Below, one piece after another: positions 50,050 through 58,523 of a stretch of 64,000 bases of DNA. The stretch comes from Verrucomicrobiota bacterium (lineage in GTDB: Bacteria; Verrucomicrobiota; Verrucomicrobiia; Opitutales; Opitutaceae). The position numbers were made by a program, and so were the translations under genes. Numbering within the stretch: position 1 is the first letter of the stretch; each line of letters starts with the position of its first letter. The notes under the pieces are model-generated. The model was not told the DNA's origin. It ran no database searches and saw only the letters and a program-made list of their open reading frames with translations. Location: NCBI GenBank assembly GCA_023432225.1, contig JAEYUW010000033.1, forward strand, positions 248,001 through 312,000. The letters are read 5' to 3'.

Positions 50050-51747
50050 ATGCCCACGCAGCCCTCTCCTGTAGCGGCGGTCTATGACCGCCGATCCCTC
50101 GGCATCTTTCGACGGTCGCAGACCGCCGCTACAGCAACCCGTCAGGTTCTTTTTTGCGCCTCTTTGTGCCTCTTTGCGGCCCTCGGTTCCTCGTGCTCCA
50201 AGCGCGAAACGCCCGTCCAAATCGGCAACCGCACCGGCACGCTGCACTTGGGCATCGGCTCCGATCCGAGCGACCTCGATCCGCACCTCGTCACCGGCGT
50301 CGGCGAAGCCAAGGTCCTCCACTCGCTTTTCGAACCGCTCGTCAGCTTCGACCTCAAGACGCTCAAACCCGTCCCCGCGCTCGCCGAGAGCTGGGACGTC
50401 TCCGCCGACGGCCTCACTTACACGTTCCGCCTCCGCGCGAACGCGAGATGGTCCAACGGCGAGCCGATCACCGCGGAGGACTGCGTCGATTCCTGGAAAC
50501 GCATCCTCACGCCCACACTCGGCGCCGACTACGCCTACATGCTCTACCTGGTCCGCGGCGCCGAAGCCTTCAACAAAGGCAAAGCCGACTTCTCCGCGGT
50601 CGGCCTCGCCGCGCCCGACGCCCGCACGCTCGTCGTCCAACTCACCGCGCCCGCGCCGTATTTTCTCCAAGTGCTGCTCAACTCTCCGTGGCGTCCCGTC
50701 AACGTCCGTGCCATCGCCGCCGTCGGCGATGCCCACCGCCGCGGCACCGCCTGGACCACGCCGCAGCACATCGTCACCAGCGGCCCGTTTCACCTCAAGG
50801 AGTGGACCTCGCACCAGCGTCTCGTCGTCGAACGCTCGCCGACCTACTGGGACCGCGAGCACGTGAAGCTCAACTCGATCGTCTTCTACCCCACCGACAG
50901 CGTTGACGCCGAGGAGCGCGCCTTCCGCGCCGGCCAGCTCCACATCACCTACAGCCTCTCGCTCTCGAAGATCGCCGGCTATCGCCAGTCGTTGCCCGAC
51001 TCTCTGCGCATCGATCCGTATCTCTGCACGTATTTCTTCCGCGCCAACACCCGCAAGCCTCCGCTCGACAACCCGCTCGTCCGGCGCGCCCTCGCCCTCG
51101 CCATCGACCGCACGCTCATCGTCGAAAAAGTCCTCCGCGGCGGCCAGCGCCCCGCGCCCTCGCTCGTGCCGCCGGAAACGCCCGACTATCCCGTGCCCGC
51201 CCTCGCCTCGCGCGACATCGAGACCGCGAAAAAACTCCTCGCCGACGCCGGCTACCCCGGTGGCCAAGGTTTCCCGACGCTCGAGATCACCTACGACAAT
51301 TCCGAGATCCATCGCCTCGTCGTCGAAGCCATCCAGGAAATGTGGCGCCGCGACCTCGGCATCCAAGTCGCGATCGTCAACCAGGAGAAAAAAGTCGCGT
51401 TCGCCAACCGTCGCACCGGCAACTACCAACTGCTCTACGGCGACTGGGTCGGCGATTACCTCGACGCCACCACCTTCCTCGATCTCTGGCGCAGCGACGC
51501 CGGCAACAACCACACCGGCTGGGTCAATCACGACTACGACGCGCTCATGGACCGCGCCGCCACCACCGCCGACGTCGCCGCGCGCGGCCAGCTCCTGCAA
51601 CAAGCCGAACTCCTCATGCTCGAGCAATCGCCCTGCATTCCCGTTTATTTCAACACGCACGTTTACCTGTGCGCACCGTCGGTGAAGGGTTGGTTGCCAA
51701 ATCCGATGGATCACATGGACTATCGGCATGTGTCGCTCGCGCCGTGA
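50050..51747 (+). CDS. Peptide ABC transporter substrate-binding lipoprotein (OppA/SBP_bac_5 family), copy 1
   Basis: A 565-residue periplasmic binding protein for oligopeptides. The mature part starts after a lipobox-like LFAALGSSC, then SKRETPVQIGNRTGTLHLGI. Family landmarks are DLDPHLVTGVGEAKVLHSLF, ALAESWDVSADGLTYTFRLR, and VRRALALAIDRTLIVEKVLR. Only two starts fit, and both place a palindromic repeat (50071-50132) inside the coding sequence, producing the odd N-terminal stretch PVAAVYDRRSLGIFRRSQTA before the signal peptide. A non-standard start after the repeat is possible. A homologous gene follows 94 bases downstream of the stop. With the Opp-type permeases at 57.4 kb it probably forms a peptide importer; no ATPase gene is in the window. 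Confidence 0.88.
   Translation: MPTQPSPVAAVYDRRSLGIFRRSQTAATATRQVLFCASLCLFAALGSSCSKRETPVQIGNRTGTLHLGIGSDPSDLDPHLVTGVGEAKVLHSLFEPLVSFDLKTLKPVPALAESWDVSADGLTYTFRLRANARWSNGEPITAEDCVDSWKRILTPTLGADYAYMLYLVRGAEAFNKGKADFSAVGLAAPDARTLVVQLTAPAPYFLQVLLNSPWRPVNVRAIAAVGDAHRRGTAWTTPQHIVTSGPFHLKEWTSHQRLVVERSPTYWDREHVKLNSIVFYPTDSVDAEERAFRAGQLHITYSLSLSKIAGYRQSLPDSLRIDPYLCTYFFRANTRKPPLDNPLVRRALALAIDRTLIVEKVLRGGQRPAPSLVPPETPDYPVPALASRDIETAKKLLADAGYPGGQGFPTLEITYDNSEIHRLVVEAIQEMWRRDLGIQVAIVNQEKKVAFANRRTGNYQLLYGDWVGDYLDATTFLDLWRSDAGNNHTGWVNHDYDALMDRAATTADVAARGQLLQQAELLMLEQSPCIPVYFNTHVYLCAPSVKGWLPNPMDHMDYRHVSLAP
50071..50132. repeat. GTAGCGGCGGTC dyad inside the 5' coding end of the first binding protein
   Basis: GTAGCGGCGGTCTATGACCG on the left is answered by CGGTCGCAGACCGCCGCTAC on the right. 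Each half is also a small hairpin, the same design as family A. It encodes residues of about 8-28 of the predicted preprotein. Confidence 0.75.
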
Positions 51748-51754
51748 TTCCGAA

Positions 51755-51822
51755 GTAGGGCCGGTTTTAACCGGCCCATCAGGACTCCCGCTCGCACTCG
51801 GGCCGGCTGAAGCCGGCCCTAC
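51755..51822. repeat. Family A dyad between the two binding-protein genes
   Basis: GTAGGGCCGGTTTTAACCGG on the left and CCGGCTGAAGCCGGCCCTAC on the right, each a hairpin, inverted to each other at the ends. It begins 7 bases after the TGA of the first binding-protein gene. Confidence 0.8.
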
Positions 51823-51841
51823 CTCACACCATGCGCCATGT

Positions 51842-53563
51842 ATGCGCCAAGGTCCGTCCCGTAGCCGCGTTGGAGCGCAGCGACAACGTGGCCGCAGCAC
51901 GCCACGTTTTCGCCTCTGGCTCAAACGCGGCTACATCGCCATCCTCACGGTCACGTCCATTCTCGCCACCGCCTGCTCGCGCCGCGAATCGCCCGACGCG
52001 TCCGCCACCGCTTCCGCGCCCGCCGCGCCCACGGAACAACTTCTCCGCCTTAGCCAGCGCAACGAGCCCGCCACGCTCGACCCGCACCTCGCCACGCTGC
52101 CCGACGAATTTTTCCTGATCCGCACGCTCGCCGAAGGCCTCGTCGTCCCGAATCCCAACGGCGGCGCGCCGCTTCCCGGCGTCGCCGAGCACTGGGAAAC
52201 TTCGCCCGACGGCCTCACGTGGACCTTCCACCTGCGCGCCAACGCCCGCTGGTCCAACGGCGATCCCGTCACCGCGGCCGACTTCGTCTATTCGTTTCGC
52301 CGCGCCCTCACGCCCGCCCTCGGCGCACCGAAGGCGCAGCTCTTCTTCGCGCTGAAAAATGCCGCCGCATTCTACCGCGGCCAGCTCGCCGACTCCGCGC
52401 AGGTCGGCGTCGCCGCGCCCGACGCGCGCACCCTCGTCCTCACGCTCGCGCAACCCGCCCCGCATCTCCTCGCTCTCGCCGCCAGCGGCCCGTGGTTGCC
52501 CGCGCACCCGGCGAGCGTGGAAAAATACGGCGGCGCCGCCGCGCGCGACGGCGCGTGGACCGAGCCCGGACGCTACGTCGGCAACGGCGCGTTCGTGCTC
52601 ACCGAATGGCGCAAAGGCCAGCATCTGCTCGCTACGCGCAATCCGCATTACCACGCGGCCGAACGCATCAAGCTCACCGGCGTGCGTCATCAAATCTACG
52701 ACAGCGGCGACACCGAGGAGCGCGCCTTCCGCGCCGCCCAAGTCGACATCACGATGGCCGTGCCGTTCACGAAGCTGGAGCACTACGCGCCGCCGATCCT
52801 GCGCCGCCAACCGCTGCACGAGACGCGCTACTTCGCCCTGAACACGACGCGCCCACCTCTTGATGACGCCCGCGTGCGCCGCGCCTTGGCGCTCGCCCTG
52901 GATCGCGACGCGCTCGTGCGCCACGTCCTTCGCGGCGCACAGCGCCCCGCACTGAGTTTCATCCCGCCCGGCCTCGGCGGCTACACCGGCACCACCCAAC
53001 TTCGCCCGGACGCAGCCGCGGCGCGCGCCCTCCTCGCGGCAGCCGGCTTCCCTGACGGCAAAAACTTTCCGAAGCTCGAAGTCGCCGCCTGGAACGTGAA
53101 CCCCGCGATCCTCGAGGCCCTCCAACAGATGTGGCGGCACGAACTCGGCATCGAGACCGCCATCGTCCAACGCGAAGGCAAGGTGCACATGGCCGCCGTC
53201 ATCGCCGGCGACTTCACCATCGCGCTCATGCCCGCGATTCCCGACTACGACGACCCCGCCGCGCTCTTCGACGAACTCACGACCGGTGCCACCGGCAACT
53301 TCGGACGTTGGACCAATACCCGCTACGACGAACTCGCCGGACGCGCTCACCGCGAAACCGATCCTGCACGTCGCACCGAACTTTACCGCCACGCCGAGGA
53401 ACTCCTGCTCGCCGAACTCCCCGTCGTGCCGCTCTATTTCAACGCGCAGGATTACCTCGTCGCCCCGCGCGTCTCCGGCTGGCGCCAGGACGCGCTCTGG
53501 AACCGGTTCTACGAAAACGTCACGCTCACGAATGAAACGCCCGACGATCACGCGCGAAAGTAG
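51842..53563 (+). CDS. Peptide ABC transporter substrate-binding lipoprotein (SBP_bac_5 family), copy 2
   Basis: A 573-residue homologue of the preceding gene. The lipobox is LATAC, followed by SRRESPDASATASAPAAPTE. Shared landmarks are TLDPHLATLPDEFFLIRTLA, GVAEHWETSPDGLTWTFHLR and VRRALALALDRDALVRHVLR. The start ATG at 51842 gives 25 Arg-rich residues (RSRVGAQRQRGRSTPRFRLW) before the hydrophobic core. These are encoded by the repeat at 51861-51934. The TAG stop codon belongs to the family A repeat that follows. The two binding proteins probably serve one permease with different peptide preferences. Confidence 0.88.
   Translation: MRQGPSRSRVGAQRQRGRSTPRFRLWLKRGYIAILTVTSILATACSRRESPDASATASAPAAPTEQLLRLSQRNEPATLDPHLATLPDEFFLIRTLAEGLVVPNPNGGAPLPGVAEHWETSPDGLTWTFHLRANARWSNGDPVTAADFVYSFRRALTPALGAPKAQLFFALKNAAAFYRGQLADSAQVGVAAPDARTLVLTLAQPAPHLLALAASGPWLPAHPASVEKYGGAAARDGAWTEPGRYVGNGAFVLTEWRKGQHLLATRNPHYHAAERIKLTGVRHQIYDSGDTEERAFRAAQVDITMAVPFTKLEHYAPPILRRQPLHETRYFALNTTRPPLDDARVRRALALALDRDALVRHVLRGAQRPALSFIPPGLGGYTGTTQLRPDAAAARALLAAAGFPDGKNFPKLEVAAWNVNPAILEALQQMWRHELGIETAIVQREGKVHMAAVIAGDFTIALMPAIPDYDDPAALFDELTTGATGNFGRWTNTRYDELAGRAHRETDPARRTELYRHAEELLLAELPVVPLYFNAQDYLVAPRVSGWRQDALWNRFYENVTLTNETPDDHARK
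51861..51934. repeat. GTAGCCGCGTTG dyad inside the 5' coding end of the second binding protein
   Basis: GTAGCCGCGTTGGAGCGCAG and on to ACGTGGC is answered by GCCACGT and then GGCTCAAACGCGGCTAC. The outer and inner arms both pair. The left half recurs alone at 49986-50018. It encodes about residues 7-31 of the preprotein, including part of the signal peptide n-region. Confidence 0.75.
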
Positions 53564-53628
53564 GGCCGGTTTCCAACCGGCTCAAACGATTCGCGCATCC
53601 AACTGGGCCGGTTAAAAACCGGCCCTAC
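53560..53628. repeat. Family A dyad carrying the stop codon of the second binding protein
   Basis: GTAGGGCCGGTTTCCAACCG on the left and GCCGGTTAAAAACCGGCCCT then AC on the right. The TAG at 53561-53563 is the stop codon. Confidence 0.8.
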
Positions 53629-53668
53629 ATTCGCTCCGAACGCAGAACCCGCGTATCAGTCTTCTCGC

Positions 53669-55366
53669 ATGCAACTCCGCTCCAATTTTCCCCGGCTTGT
53701 GTCGCTCGGCTACGTCGCGCTGCTCACCGCTTCGTCCGCGTTCGCCGCGCTCGCGGCCCCACCCGCGCCCTCCGCCGAGCGCATTCTCGCGCGCACGCGC
53801 GTCCTCGCCTCCGACGAATTTGAAGGCCGCGCTCCAGGCACCGCCGGCGAGGACAAGACGGTCGCCTACCTGGTCGCCGAATTCAAAAAACTCGGCCTCC
53901 AGCCGGGCAATCCCGACGGGACCTACGTGCAAGAGGTCAAAACCACCGGCCTCACGTCCAAGTCCGCGCTCTCATTCACCACCAGCGCACCGACCGCGCA
54001 GGCGCAAACGCTCACGCCGCAAGTCGGCATCGACTTCATCGCGCTCTCCCGTCGCCGGCAGGCGCAGGTCGACCTGAAGGACAGCGAGGTGATCTTCGTC
54101 GGCTACGGCATCACCGCGCCCGAGTTCGGCTGGGATGACTTCAAGGACGTCGATGTCCGCGGCAAAACCGTGGTCATGCTCATCAACGATCCGCCGATCA
54201 CCGACGCAAAAACCGGCCAGCTCGACAACGCGATCTTCGGCGGCAACGCGATGACCTACTACGGTCGCTGGACCTACAAGTTCGAGAGCGCCTCCGCCCG
54301 CGGCGCCGCCGCCGTCTTCATCGTGCACGAGACCGGCCCCGCCGGTTATCCGTTCGCCGTGATCGCCGCCGGCTCGGGACGTGAGACGTTCGACGTCGGC
54401 TCCGAAGCCGCCAGCCAACAGCGCGTCGCGGTCGAAGGCTGGATCACGCTCGACACCGCGCGCCAGCTCTTCGCCGCCGCCGGTCAGGACTACGCCACAC
54501 TCAAAGCCGCGGCGGCGCGCCGCGATTTCCGTCCCGTTCCGCTGAACGCCCGCGCGACCATCTCCGTCGCGAACACCGTGCGCAGTGTCACCTCGCGCAA
54601 CGTGATCGCGCTGCTGCCCGGCTCCGATCCGAAGCTGCGCGATCAATTCGTCGTCTACTCTGCGCACTGGGACGCCTACGGCCGCAACCCCGCGCTCACC
54701 GGCGACCAGATTCTCAACGGTGCCGCCGACAACGCCATCTCCGTCGCCATGATGCTCGACATCGCCGAGGTCGCCGCGTCGTTACCCGCCGCCGAGCGCC
54801 CGCGCCGCTCGCTGTTGTTCTTCGCCCCGACCTACGAGGAGAAAGGCATCCTCGGCTCGCAGTTCTACGCGCGCAACCCGCTCCACCCGCTCGCCCGCAC
54901 CGTGGCGAACCTCAACATCGAGCCGCTCGACGCCAATCTCGCCTACGGCCCGACGCGCGACCTCGAAGTCGTGGGTCGCAACCCGTCGACGCTCGACGAC
55001 TACGCCGCCGACATCGCGCGCGAGCAAGGCCGCGTGCTGCGCCCCGATTCCGAGCCGGAGAAAGGTTACTATTACCGCAGCGATCACTTCGAGTTCGCCA
55101 AGGTCGGCGTGCCCGCGTTTTTCGTGCGCTCCGGCAAGGACTTCATCGATCAGCCGCCCGGCACCGGCGAGAAGCTGCGTCTGAACTATCTCGTGAACGA
55201 CTACCACAAGGTCTCCGACGAGGTGAAACCCGACTGGACCTGCGCCGGCGCGGCCGCCGACGCCAAGTTCCTCCTCGCGCTCGGCCTCAAGGTCGCCAAC
55301 ACCGACGCGATGCCCGAGTGGAAACCCGGCACGGAGTTCAAAGCCGTGCGCGACGCCTCAAAGTAG
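53669..55366 (+). CDS. Secreted M28 family zinc aminopeptidase with PA domain, copy 1
   Basis: A 565-residue exported metallopeptidase. A signal peptide (SLGYVALLTASSAFAALAAP) is followed by the family start ASDEFEGRAPGTAGEDKTVA. A protease-associated (PA) domain lies at about 110-250, with DVRGKTVVMLINDPP. The catalytic domain has the zinc ligands in VYSAHWDAYG (His, Asp), NGAADNAISVAM (Asp), APTYEEKGILGSQFY (Glu-Glu) and VNDYHKVSDEV (His). It removes N-terminal residues from peptides in the periplasm or outside the cell. A close paralogue follows, and both sit between peptide-binding and peptide-permease genes. Its TAG stop is in a family A repeat. It has NIEPLD where the paralogue has NIDGAN. 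Confidence 0.92.
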   Translation: MQLRSNFPRLVSLGYVALLTASSAFAALAAPPAPSAERILARTRVLASDEFEGRAPGTAGEDKTVAYLVAEFKKLGLQPGNPDGTYVQEVKTTGLTSKSALSFTTSAPTAQAQTLTPQVGIDFIALSRRRQAQVDLKDSEVIFVGYGITAPEFGWDDFKDVDVRGKTVVMLINDPPITDAKTGQLDNAIFGGNAMTYYGRWTYKFESASARGAAAVFIVHETGPAGYPFAVIAAGSGRETFDVGSEAASQQRVAVEGWITLDTARQLFAAAGQDYATLKAAAARRDFRPVPLNARATISVANTVRSVTSRNVIALLPGSDPKLRDQFVVYSAHWDAYGRNPALTGDQILNGAADNAISVAMMLDIAEVAASLPAAERPRRSLLFFAPTYEEKGILGSQFYARNPLHPLARTVANLNIEPLDANLAYGPTRDLEVVGRNPSTLDDYAADIAREQGRVLRPDSEPEKGYYYRSDHFEFAKVGVPAFFVRSGKDFIDQPPGTGEKLRLNYLVNDYHKVSDEVKPDWTCAGAAADAKFLLALGLKVANTDAMPEWKPGTEFKAVRDASK

Positions 55367-55457
55367 GGCCGGTCTCCGACCGGCCCAGTTCAGCGCTCAT
55401 TCGCACCTGGGTCTCGCTAATAACAATTCAACCAGGCCAGTCGAAGACTGGCCCTAC
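55363..55457. repeat. Family A dyad carrying the stop codon of M28 copy 1
   Basis: GTAGGGCCGGTCTCCGACCG on the left and GGCCAGTCGAAGACTGGCCC then TAC on the right, with a longer spacer of about 50 bases. TAG at 55364-55366 is the stop codon. Confidence 0.8.
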
Positions 55458-55505
55458 TTTCCCGAGAGCATCGCAGCTCCCTTTCCCCTTCCCACACCAC
55501 ACACC

Positions 55506-57200
55506 ATGCCCCTGCACCGTCCAACTACCCTCGCGCTCGGTCTGAAGCTCGCGTTGGCCTGCGCCCTCGCGTCCCCCGCGTTCGCCACCGAGCCCGCACC
55601 GCTTCCCCACGCCACCTCCGCCGCGCGCATCCTCGAGCGCACGAAGGTTCTCGCCTCCGACGAGTTCGAAGGCCGCGCGCCCGGCACGCCGGGCGAAGAC
55701 AAGACCATCGCCTACCTCGTCGGCGAGTTCCAGAAGCTCGGCCTCCAGCCCGGCAACCCCGAAGGCGGCTTCCTGCAAAACGCTCCGCTCGTCGGCATCA
55801 CCTCCGCCCCCACGCTCTCGTTCGTCCGCGACGGCGTCACGATGGCGATGGAGAACATCAACGATTTCGTCGGCGTCACTGCGCGCATCGCGCCGCGCGT
55901 CGAGGCGAAGGACAGCGACGTGGTCTTCGTCGGCTATGGCGTCGTCGCGCCGGAGTTCGGTTGGGACGACTACAAGGGCATCGACGTCCGCGGCAAAACC
56001 GTCGTCATGCTCATCAACGACCCGCCGGTCACCGATCCCGCGACCGGCGAGCTCGACCCGAAGGTTTTCGGCGGCCGCGCCATGACTTACTACGGCCGCT
56101 GGACCTACAAATACGAGATCGCCGCCGAGAAAGGCGCCGCCGCGTGTCTCATCGTGCACGAGACCGGACCCGCCGCGTATCCGTTCGCCGTCGTCACCGG
56201 CTCGTGGGCACGGGAGAATTTTGAGATCAGCGCGCTCGACAAGAACGCCGGCAAAGTCGCCATGCAGGGCTGGCTCACGCACGACGCCGGCCGCCGCCTC
56301 TTCGCCTCGTGCGGCCTCGATTACGAAATCGCCAAGAAGGCCGCCGCGCGTCGCGACTTCCGCCCGATCACGCTCGGCACCAAGGCCTCGTTCGTCGTCG
56401 AAAACCAGCTCCGCAACGTCGCCTCACGCAACGTCGTCGCGTTGCTCCCGGGCAGCGACCCGAAGCTGAAGGACGAGTTCGTCATCTACTCCGCGCACTG
56501 GGACCACCTCGGCCGCGATCCGAAACTTCCCGGCGACCAGATCTACAACGGCGCCGCCGACAACGCCGCCGGTTGCGCCGTGTTGCTCGAAATCGCCGAA
56601 GTCATGGCAAAGCTCCCGGCGGACCAACGCCCGAAGCGCAGCATCCTTTTCCTCTCCGTCACCGCCGAGGAGAAGGGGCTGCTCGGCTCGCGCTACTACG
56701 CCGAGAACCCGCTTTACCCGCTCACGAAGACGCTTGCGAACATCAACATCGACGGCGCGAATCAGTTCGGCCCCACGAGCGACATGACGACGATCGGCTT
56801 CGGCGCCTCGACGATCGACGACGTCGGCATCGCCGTCGCGCAGGCGATGGGCCGCACAATGGGACCGGAGGCGCACCCGGAGTTCGGCTCCTATTACCGC
56901 AGCGACCACTTCGAATTCGCGAAGGTCGGAGTGCCCTCCTACTATCCGAAGAACGGCCGCAGCTACATCGGCCAGCCCGCCGACTTCGCCGAGCGCAACG
57001 TGAAGGACTACATCGCGAATCGTTATCACAAGCCCGGTGACGAAGTTCAGCCCGAGTGGACTTTCGAAGGCGCCGCGCAAGACACCGCCTTCCTCGTCGA
57101 AGTCGGCCTCCGCATCGCCAACGGCGATACCTGGCCGCAATGGCGCGACGGCAACGAGTTCAAACCGAAGCGCGACGCGATGATGAAGCCGCGGCAGTAG
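55506..57200 (+). CDS. Secreted M28 family zinc aminopeptidase with PA domain, copy 2
   Basis: A 564-residue paralogue of the preceding gene, similar along its whole length. A signal peptide (LGLKLALACALASPAFA) precedes ASDEFEGRAPGTPGEDKTIA. The PA domain shows DVRGKTVVMLINDPPVTDPA. Zinc ligands are in IYSAHWDHLGRD (the more usual H-W-D-H-L-G form), NGAADNAAGCAV, SVTAEEKGLLGSRYY, NINIDGAN and NRYHKPGDEV. All match active M28 peptidases better than copy 1 does. A tandem duplication is evident. The TAG stop is again part of a family A hairpin. The leader is pyrimidine-rich (CTCCCTTTCCCCTTCCCAC). Confidence 0.93.
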   Translation: MPLHRPTTLALGLKLALACALASPAFATEPAPLPHATSAARILERTKVLASDEFEGRAPGTPGEDKTIAYLVGEFQKLGLQPGNPEGGFLQNAPLVGITSAPTLSFVRDGVTMAMENINDFVGVTARIAPRVEAKDSDVVFVGYGVVAPEFGWDDYKGIDVRGKTVVMLINDPPVTDPATGELDPKVFGGRAMTYYGRWTYKYEIAAEKGAAACLIVHETGPAAYPFAVVTGSWARENFEISALDKNAGKVAMQGWLTHDAGRRLFASCGLDYEIAKKAAARRDFRPITLGTKASFVVENQLRNVASRNVVALLPGSDPKLKDEFVIYSAHWDHLGRDPKLPGDQIYNGAADNAAGCAVLLEIAEVMAKLPADQRPKRSILFLSVTAEEKGLLGSRYYAENPLYPLTKTLANINIDGANQFGPTSDMTTIGFGASTIDDVGIAVAQAMGRTMGPEAHPEFGSYYRSDHFEFAKVGVPSYYPKNGRSYIGQPADFAERNVKDYIANRYHKPGDEVQPEWTFEGAAQDTAFLVEVGLRIANGDTWPQWRDGNEFKPKRDAMMKPRQ

Positions 57201-57220
57201 GGCCGGCTTCAGCCGGCCCA
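57197..57220. repeat. Family A single hairpin carrying the stop codon of M28 copy 2
   Basis: GTAGGGCCGGCTTCAGCCGG then CCC forms one hairpin; TAG at 57198-57200 is the stop codon. Confidence 0.75.
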
Positions 57221-57256
57221 GTGGGGATTCGTCGTCCCGTAAGCCCCGAACCATTT

Positions 57257-57332
57257 GCCCACGGAATACACGGACCACACAGAAGCTCCGCGCAGCGAGA
57301 CCCTTTCTGTGTGTTCTGTGTATTCCGTGGGC
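57257..57332. repeat. Family B long dyad
   Basis: GCCCACGGAATACACGGACC then ACACAGAA is answered by TTCTGTGTGTTCTGTGTATT then CCGTGGGC. The arms pair over about 28 bases with few mismatches. It lies between M28 copy 2 and the OppB-type gene. Confidence 0.8.
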
Positions 57333-57400
57333 CCTGCTCTTTCTGTTTCGGAGTTTCCTAGGCGAGCCAGCGTCGAATTTTTCCGTCTGGCCACCGCCCG

Positions 57401-57421
57401 CCGTCGTCCGTCTTCTGTCCC
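57401..57421 (+). other. Pyrimidine tract before the oppB-like start codon
   Basis: GTCGTCCGTCTTCTGTCCCC lies just before AAAATG, the start of the permease gene. It is of the same TCCTCCGTCCTCTGTC type as the tracts at 7581, 47707 and 59587. Confidence 0.45.
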
Positions 57422-57427
57422 CCGAAA

Positions 57428-58345
57428 ATGCTTCGCTTCGTCCTCCGCCGCCTGCTGCAGACGATCCCCGTGATCCTCGCGATCATCACGGCGACGTTCT
57501 TCATGGTGCGGCTCGCACCGGGCGGCCCGTTCACGAACGAGAAGGCGATTCCGCCCGAAATCCTGCGCAACATCGAGGCGCACTACGGCCTCGATCAGCC
57601 GCTCTGGCGGCAATACCTCAACTACCTCGGCAAACTCGCGCACGGCGATTTCGGTCCGTCGCTTAAATACACCAACCGCACCGTCACCGAGATCATCGCC
57701 GAAGGCCTGCCCGTCTCCCTCGAACTCGGCGCGTGGGCTCTGCTCGTGGCGCTCGCACTCGGTCTCCCGCTCGGCATCGCGGCGGCCGCGAAACGCAACA
57801 CGATCCTCGACTACCTGTGCAGCAGCGTGGGCATGTTCGGCATCTGCGTGCCGACATTCGTGCTCGGTCCGCTGCTCGCACTGACGTTCGGCATCTACCT
57901 GCGCTGGGTGAATGTCTCCGGCTGGTATGATCCCACCGACCGCATCCTGCCCGCGCTCACGCTCGGCTTCGTCTACGCCGCCTACGTCATGCGCCTCACG
58001 CGCGCGGGCATGCTCGACGTGCTGCATCAGGACTTCATCCGCACCGCGCGCGCCAAGGGCGCCTCGGAGATGCGCGTGATCTTCAAGCACGCGCTGCGCG
58101 GCGGAGTGGCGCCGGTGGTCTCATTCCTCGGGCCGGCCATCGCCGGCATTCTCACAGGTTCGTTCGTCATCGAGACGATTTTCCAGGTGCCCGGCATCGG
58201 CCGGCAATTCGTCACCAGCGCCTTCGCCCGCGACTTCTTCGTCGTGCAAGGCGTCGTGGCGCTCTACGGCGCGCTCATCGTCGGCCTCAACCTCGTCGTC
58301 GACCTCGTGCAAGTCTGGCTCAACCCGAAGCTGAAGTTCGAATGA
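57428..58345 (+). CDS. Oligopeptide ABC transporter permease, OppB type
   Basis: A 305-residue inner-membrane protein with the N-terminal helix RFVLRRLLQTIPVILAIITA typical of OppB/DppB, then RLAPGGPF and HYGLDQPLWRQYLNYLGKLA. Six membrane helices are apparent. The EAA loop that contacts the ATPase is DFIRTARAKGASEMRVIFKH. It ends with PGIGRQFVTSAFARDF. It forms the channel with the OppC-type protein encoded 178 bases downstream, across a repeat-filled gap. The two binding-protein genes upstream are the likely substrate donors. Confidence 0.93.
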   Translation: MLRFVLRRLLQTIPVILAIITATFFMVRLAPGGPFTNEKAIPPEILRNIEAHYGLDQPLWRQYLNYLGKLAHGDFGPSLKYTNRTVTEIIAEGLPVSLELGAWALLVALALGLPLGIAAAAKRNTILDYLCSSVGMFGICVPTFVLGPLLALTFGIYLRWVNVSGWYDPTDRILPALTLGFVYAAYVMRLTRAGMLDVLHQDFIRTARAKGASEMRVIFKHALRGGVAPVVSFLGPAIAGILTGSFVIETIFQVPGIGRQFVTSAFARDFFVVQGVVALYGALIVGLNLVVDLVQVWLNPKLKFE

Positions 58346-58350
58346 AGAGA

Positions 58351-58430
58351 GAAACCACGAAATACACGAACCACACGAAAACGGACCAACCCAGTCCGAC
58401 CTTTCGTGTGTTCGGTGTATTTCGTGGTTC
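58351..58430. repeat. Family B long dyad
   Basis: GAAACCACGAAATACACGAA then CCACACGAAA is answered by TTTCGTGTGTTCGGTGTATT then TCGTGGTTC. It fills most of the gap between the two permease genes. A further half site (CCGTGTCGTCCGTGTATTCC) lies at about 58490-58510, just before the oppC-like start. Confidence 0.8.
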
Positions 58431-58523
58431 CCCGCCCTCCCACGACTCCCTTTGCGCGAATTCGCGTCGATTCGCAGGCCAGACCTTTTCCGTGTCGTCC
58501 GTGTATTCCGTGCGCACCTAATC

